Part shown: piece after piece, positions 56,566 to 62,440 of the stretch
How the letters are laid out: each line of letters begins with the position of its first letter
How positions within the stretch are numbered: position 1 is the first letter of the stretch
Origin: Phoronis australis
Lineage: Eukaryota > Phoronida > Phoronidae
Direction of reading: 5' to 3'
Assembly (NCBI GenBank): GCA_002633005.1
Contig: NMRA01000773.1
Location: forward strand, 28,069 to 90,508
Length of the DNA stretch: 62,440 bases
Notes under the pieces: generated by a model
The model's input: the letters and a program-made list of their open reading frames with translations, nothing else
What the model was told of the DNA's origin: nothing
Database searches by the model: none
Position numbers and translations under genes: made by a program

Positions 56566-59429
56566 GTAGTCTGTTTGTATATCACTTGCACGTGGGCTCA
56601 TTTGAATACCTGTGGCTTGTAAGGGTGGCACAGTTTGGCATTTTCATCGTAGTCTAAACTTTTTTAACATAAAGATGTCCATACACGAGGGAGAAGTAAG
56701 ATGTACTTAAGGTAATTTTCAAGGTTGTTATGAGCTTTGGCAGTAATTTCATTGCTTTCTTCATTAACATGTTCTCAGCAGATTATATTACATTGCGTTC
56801 ATTACAGAACGATTTGCGTCAAACGGACGGATAAGGTATCACAACGAACGACATAATTAGTGAATGCATTGATGCCACTATTGTTGTTCCTGAGAAATAT
56901 CACTTTTTATGCTGTTCGTCGCGTCTACAAGGCTTTAAGGGAGATTTTAAAGATCCAGCCTAATTTTGCATGTAATTTATTGCGCCGACAAGATAAAACT
57001 TTAATTCTACAGTTCGACGATTTTGTTTTCGCAAGTACGTTGGCATTGTCAGTTGTGTTTCATAATACGCTCCGGATGTTTCCGGTAAAGCTTCCTCGTA
57101 ATTTCAAGAGATGACAAATGTTTGTTAAAGAAGACGAACGGTTTGACTGAGTACCCTCAGATGTCATTGGTTTGGAGTACAGGTTTTTGTATGTGTGCCG
57201 CGTAGATGTCTATGCATTACTAGGAAAACCCTTCAAGTTAGTGACACGCGTAGTTTCAACTTTTAGAATTATTCCAGACCAATGTAATACGAGTGTATTA
57301 ACAACTATGTTGTCGAGATCTGATTGAATGTTTTTACAAAAATAAGCACATCTAAGGGGGTTCTACATGGTTTTTGCTTATCGTTGAATTTTTTACACTT
57401 TCAGTTTTGTAATTTGATTTCGCCAAGTGAACAAAAATCTGCAAAAGTGTAGAGTCATTATATAATTTTATCCGTCAGAGACACCTTTGACGAAACGTTT
57501 CTAATTTACATGGTTTAGCTTAAAGCCACTTCCAATAAAATTAGAGACTGGAATTTTTGAAAACGGATTGAAATTAAACAAAAAAATTAGGAGTACCAGT
57601 TTTAAAGTTTACTTAAAGCGTCAAACAAAATTCTTGAGTCATGAAAATCCTTGCAAATTCACATTTCGTCTTAACGAAAATTAAAAGAAAGAAAACACAA
57701 TTTTAAGTTGTAAATGTTCTTGAATGCTCTGTAAGTCAGTATAGCAAAGGGGAATCCAGTTCAAAAACTTAAAACATATACTAAATTAAGTAATATGTAA
57801 CATGGCATAATGTTTACATCCTTTCTATTATCAAACTAAAAGCCTTTTTGAGCATAATTGTGTATCGCCGCTGAGACCACAAAAATCGACTATTCAGGTC
57901 TATTTCCGTGACCTGAGTTCCTGCGTGGAATTTTGTTTATCTTGGCTTCTCATTGGTTAAAGTAATGAAACCGACGCCATAGCATTCAGTCATTCTCATT
58001 GGTTGAAATCTGGGAAACCCTTTCAATTTGCTGTTAGTAGTATGGTGACCGACTTTGACTTAGAATAGTTGCAATTTATTAAAACGGGCAGTAGCCTAAT
58101 CGAAGTAAACAAAAACAAGGAAACCGTGATATCGCAGCTAAGTCCAAACAAGTACACTGTATTGAAGGTGTGTGCAAGTGGTGGCGATGTGATCGATAAA
58201 CTTCCGACCAAGCATGCGCATTGATGTCCACTCACGCAGTTCCGTGTGTCGTTTATCATGTTTCCACAGGGCCACTTTTCAGTATAGGTGGCGCTGTGTC
58301 AGAGGGTATAACGATTCTTGAATGACGGTCATCTGGTCATTGAAAACGTATTGCCATAACCGTGAGCGTAACTGCGTTGGGACTTTTATTCTCATTTTTG
58401 TTCTTTTAATACAAATTTGATAATTTATTGTCCAAATTTTACCTCCTCTTTGCATATGACGAATGGTATTTCATGCTTAATCATAAGTTCGTGAAGTACG
58501 TCGCAGCCAACATTTGGCTACATCGCGAGGGTACGTCAAATGTCACCAACAGTACCCGTTTAGGTAATAAATTAAAGGAAAGAAGTTTCTAGATCAGCAA
58601 ATGTATTGCCATATCGTGAAAGTACCAGCCTGGAGTGAACAATTTCCGTGTGACAACCAGGACGTGTGAACGCTTTGCGCACTTGGCTGCAAATCAGAAC
58701 CGGCTTTACTGGCTGTTCAAAATGTAAAATAGACAAAAAGCATCCTCACGCGGCAATGCTTCAATAAACAAAACTAAGCTTTATCACAAAGCAGTGAGCA
58801 CCAGACCTCAATGGCAATAACGCCCATATTGCTTCCTGGACAAAGAAACCGGCAAAGCAATTCCCTGCAGTTACCGAGAGTCTTCGGCAGGAAAATAACC
58901 ACTCGCTAAATTGGCTTGGATTTTCGATTATTGGGGAAATATATTTTAAAACCAGGCAAAAACGATAGATATACACCTTTGTCTCAATATAAATATTCCA
59001 TGACGCAAACGGGAGGGGGGGAGTGTAGTGAATTGTAGTCAATGAGCTGAATGTCGGCGATGAGAAAATATCGCAGTGTTAAGAGCATGACGCAATGTTC
59101 TTTAATCTCTTTGTCACACGAATTTCACTCATTCAAGGCGCGGGTAGCTAATTAATATGTTCATCTTGCCCAGCGGAACACACTCCGCGCACGGCAGGCC
59201 AGGCGGTTCGGCTCCGCCGGGTAGTACCTTACACGGATGTTTCAGTCTGAGTGGGAATTATTCCTTTTACGTTAAACTCATTAATACTTATATTATACCA
59301 TTGGACACCATGACAAGCAAGATTTCTTACTGAAGTTGTTTCTCCACCAAATGGTATTCTGTCGTTCATTGTTGGCATTCAGCCGCCCAGCCATAACAGA
59401 AGTCGAGTAGACCACCGCCCGTACCGTAG
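56566..59429. other. 2.9 kb non-coding stretch, nothing recognised
   Basis: Short frames only. The 56860-57114 frame has no family resemblance or splice support. Confidence 0.45.
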
Positions 59430-59597
59430 TTAAAGGAGGATGCCACCCGATTTAATTAGTCTTTTTTGCCGTCTTAATCGGTCTATATCCACATCGCCTC
59501 GCATACGGTCGACCTTACCTTGCCAAGAGGTGTCGCGTTAACCTGTGAGGAAGGTGAGAAACGACACTAGCGACGTCACTGGTTCATGAATGCCGCT

Positions 59598-59800
59598 ATG
59601 TTTCGGTGCAACGTTCCCGCTTGTCCGAACTAAGCAGCTGCGAGGAAAGCGGGTATAACGTTTTTTTTTACTTCCTCGAGAGTCCAAAATGCTTAGCAAG
59701 TGGCTCATGGTAGTGAAGAATGAAATGTACGCTGTAAATAGCAAGTATGAGGCCGTGAAACATCTCCGTGTCTGTGGCCTGCAGACGTCGACAGTGCCTG
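59598..59800 (+). pseudogene. THAP domain of copy B, stop and frameshift
   Basis: ATG 59598 gives MFRCNVPACPN, the zinc-ligand cysteines being codons 59607 and 59622, then TAA at 59631 where copy C has Tyr. The T run that follows is lengthened and shifts the frame. The domain continues as MLSKWLMVVKNEMYAV, then YEAVKHLRVCG and fades; the His of C-x2-H is lost. Confidence 0.7.
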
Positions 59801-59812
59801 ACGAATGCCAGC

Positions 59813-60055
59813 TTACCAAATAACTCCATACGTTCCGTTCAGTGTCTGAGCTTGTTCACTGACGGCGCCCTCTAGTATTTCTTCATCACTGTATTCCTGT
59901 TCGAATTGATAGCCTGTAAATCTTAACGATCCACCTGCGAAGTCGGGACTGATGAGCGCTAGCTCGTCCAAGTCGGCCCGGGGATTGCGAGATGCCATGT
60001 TGCCGTTTATTACTGAGCGTTCTGTTTCAAAATGAATTATTCTCACCCTAACCAA
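59813..60055 (-). pseudogene. antisense second ORF of the THAP transposon (copy B)
   Basis: From ATG 59998 (or upstream MVRVRII at 60055): MASRNPRADLDELALISPDF, then FTGYQFEQEYSDEEILE, diverging where a one-base change near 59872 shifts the frame relative to ERRREQAQT of copy C. Open for 80 codons from the upper start. Function unknown; see copies A and C. Confidence 0.5.
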
Positions 60056-61133
60056 TACTTATATAAAACTGAAACAAAGCCTGTCTCATTAGATGCAATT
60101 TGTAATGCCTCTGGAGTGTTCGTAAGTGTAAATGATTTGAGAAGCCAGCCATGAATAAATCACTGCGTTACCGGCTTTAGGTGCAATAAAACTAATTGAC
60201 GGGACACCTACAAGTAGGCCGTGTGAGCTCATGCTAATTTAGTGTTTGCTGTCAGAAACTGTTGTGAAACAACTCGATTTCCATACCACGGCCAGGTATT
60301 AGGGGAATCTTTATTTACATTTACATTACTCAAATAATGATTGTCAATGTACAACTTCTGCCCTGACGGTGCTGTGGCCACAGCGGAACCTCAGTGAATT
60401 TGCGGCCCCCGACGAGTAAATAGATTTGCAGTTTCGTGGCTAATTCACCAACATAATCAGGTGCACATTACTTCGGCTCACTACTATAGTATTTTCTTGA
60501 CTGGAAGTTTATTTTCCACTGAACTTTGGCTGATTTATGTTCGTGATGTCTGATCAGTTTCCGAGCCACTGGCCGGGATAACGAGTCAGTCCGGGCGGCC
60601 GCGACGGGCCTGATCTTGCTCCGACTGAGCCAATGGCCAGGCTAACAAGCGTTTTGTGTTTAGAACTCAAGAAATCACAAGTCTAAATAACACAGATCTA
60701 GGTTTTCCTGTCTGTATCTCACAGAAAACACTTTGAAATTATGTCCGAACAGACCCCAAACTCCTGCTACGGACCTTATTGGCCTGCCGAACTTTGTAGG
60801 CTACGGTGTGTCCAAATACCAATAAATCCGTAAGAGCGAAATAAAACAACACGTTTTTATAAGACCTCGGTGTGTTTTTAAGGGTTTTACATCGAAGTTT
60901 GATGATTTATTGGTGTTAAACGATGACTTCAAGCAATAAGCTGACAATAGTAACCCGTGTTGTGAACTGCTGAACAGACTGCGTGTGAAACCGATGACGT
61001 CATTGGATAATTTCAACACCTCCGTCTGCCGTCAGGTGTCAGGTAACGCAACCGTACGTGTCGTTATGGAGTAGAACTACTCGATCTAAATTGATACAAA
61101 TTGGGTTGTTTTTTGGGTGGCATGCTCCTTTAA

Positions 61134-62020
61134 CACCTAACTTTATTTTCGATATTTTCGCAAGTTTAATCGTCAGATTATTCTAGCTGCGTAACAATTT
61201 TATTCAATTATTTTGATATTGCATTGATCGTTGTTCTGTTTATACTGTTTGTTTACCAGAGTTAGTTACACCCAGTAAAACACGCTCAGCTTAATCAGTC
61301 CAAAATCGGTTATTCAATCGTTGCACAGAACTGTGACTAGTCCGTAATCTTATGCACGTGTGTGACACTATCTTCGTATGTGTACGGCATTTATGCTTTG
61401 AACCATTTATTCCTATAAAGTAGCCGGGGACGGCATGCCTTCCCCTTTTGCCAGTGCGCAGTGGTCTCGATCGGTCCGCACCGGGTTATCGACTGCTGGT
61501 CCGAGTACGGCCAAATAATTTCTGTCAAAATTTATTTTGTCACATTTTGTCAAGAATTTCAATACAAATTGTCCCTATTTTGATTTAATTAAAGTTATGG
61601 TCCGCTGTCGATTATTTTATCCCCGTTTGCAGGTTGGTAACGGACACTGCTTCAGTCGCTCAGCCGGCGTTCTTAAGCCAGGGTTCCTAATTGAATTGTA
61701 CTTCCAGGTTAGCGGTTAGTTCAAAATGGCGGTGTGCAAAAAGGTGTGCTACTAGGAAATAAAATGTTTGGCTCTTTCAAGCATAAAATTGTGATTACGA
61801 ACAATTTGCCTATTTGCAGCTTGTCGCGTGGATCATCAAATTCTCGTTCAGCTCGTGCACCAGGTGTATTAACAAATGCTGGACCACTTAATGGAAAGTC
61901 CACTGTGATGCAACGTGCATGTTGAACAAATCACCATGATGGCGACGCGGTAGAAAGAGCGCAAGAACGACAACACTGCACGATACGATGTTGGTTTATA
62001 CTGCAACTGTGCAAGACGGT
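61134..62020. other. non-coding stretch, weak exon-like segment
   Basis: After an acceptor-like tttgcctatttgcag at 61806-61820, a frame reads SRGSSNSRSARAPGVLT to a stop at about 61925. It could be a terminal exon but has no partner. Nothing else seen. Confidence 0.35.
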
Positions 62021-62058
62021 GGTCAAAAAGGTCAAAAAGGTCAAAAAGGTCAAAAATC
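62021..62058 (+). repeat. 10-bp tandem ggtcaaaaag, about 4 units
   Basis: Near-perfect run directly upstream of the terminal satellite. Confidence 0.9.
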
Positions 62059-62086
62059 AACACATTAATCCCGCTCCATATAGAAG

Positions 62087-62440
62087 CAAAAACTTAACTA
62101 AGGTACAGTAAAAAATAAAAACATAGCATGAAACCCACAACAATCAAAAACTTAACTAAGGTACAGTAAAAAATAAAAACATAGCATGAAACCCACAACA
62201 ATCAAAAACTAAACTAAGGTACAGTAAAAAATAAAAACATAGCATGAAACCCACAACAATCAAAAACTAAACTAAGGTACAGTAAAAAATAAAAACATAG
62301 CATGAAACCCACAACAATCAAAAACTAAACTAAGGTACAGTAAAAAATAAAAACATAGCATGAAACCCACAACAATCAAAAACTAAACTAAGGTACAGTA
62401 AAAAATAAAAACATAGCATGAAACCCACAACAATCAAAAA
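62087..62440 (+). repeat. 58-bp satellite, at least 6 units, continues past the window
   Basis: Unit caaaaacttaactaaggtac then agtaaaaaataaaaacatag and catgaaacccacaacaat; period exactly 58. Units are almost identical; the only recurrent change is cttaact to ctaaact after the second unit. The array reaches the window edge. Confidence 0.95.

Larger units (their letters stand above)
59430..61133 (+). mobile_element. Kolobok-like THAP transposon, copy B (least rearranged)
   Basis: TTAA at 59430-59433 and 61130-61133; ends AGGAGGATGCCACCC and complemented AGGAGCATGCCACCC; interior 1696 bp. It keeps single-copy target sequence at both sites where copy C received insertions, so it serves as the reference. 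It shares with A and C the join between the THAP exon and the antisense ORF. Confidence 0.85.

Overview
This window is eukaryotic, gene-poor, AT-leaning genomic DNA from an invertebrate animal, probably marine. The evidence is a Penelope-like retroelement with a GIY-YIG end, THAP-domain DNA transposons flanked by TTAA, a tRNA-derived SINE, a LINE tail, many short inverted-repeat elements, minisatellites and the recurrent ACATGTACATGT palindrome. The species cannot be fixed from sequence alone; a hemichordate, cephalochordate, cnidarian or lophotrochozoan would all fit. There are no prokaryotic genes, no CRISPR and no operons. Most long reading frames are chance or lie in repeats.

Layout. 1-4.1 kb: a palindrome cluster, one or two weak candidate exons and a SINE. 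4.1-6.5 kb: a TTAA-flanked piggyBac-like element with copy A of a 1.7 kb THAP-bearing TTAA transposon inserted in it. 8.9-15.6 kb: TTCGAA-rich repeats in opposite orientations, a CAGTRGCGGAT inverted-repeat element, two inverted minisatellite arrays and a LINE C-terminal fragment. 16.9-17.5 kb: the best candidate for a host gene, two minus-strand exons joined by a short GT-AG intron in phase. 17.6-26.7 kb: two families of short inverted-repeat elements, a 36-bp minisatellite and a Harbinger-like MITE. 32.1-35.0 kb: an element with about 180-bp inverted termini carrying a broken gene of a widespread uncharacterised family and a 616-N gap. 37.2-40.4 kb: copy C of the THAP transposon with a second TTAA transposon and a 312-bp element nested inside it. 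49.6-51.3 kb: a 1.7 kb repeat with eleven CTCF-like core motifs, all on one strand. 52.5-54.5 kb: a frameshifted Penelope-like element with a probable 15-bp target duplication. 54.7-56.6 kb: a MULE-like MITE with a 1.25 kb insertion. 59.4-61.1 kb: copy B of the THAP transposon. The window ends in a 58-bp satellite that continues past the edge.

The three THAP-transposon copies explain each other. Copy B preserves the empty TTAA site that the nested transposon used in copy C, which proves a TTAA target duplication. TTAA duplication, AGGRR-type ends and a THAP domain together point to the Kolobok superfamily. All three copies share the same join between a plus-sense THAP exon and the start of an antisense second ORF. 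They therefore look like one deletion derivative that multiplied, and the full-length parent should encode two genes facing each other.
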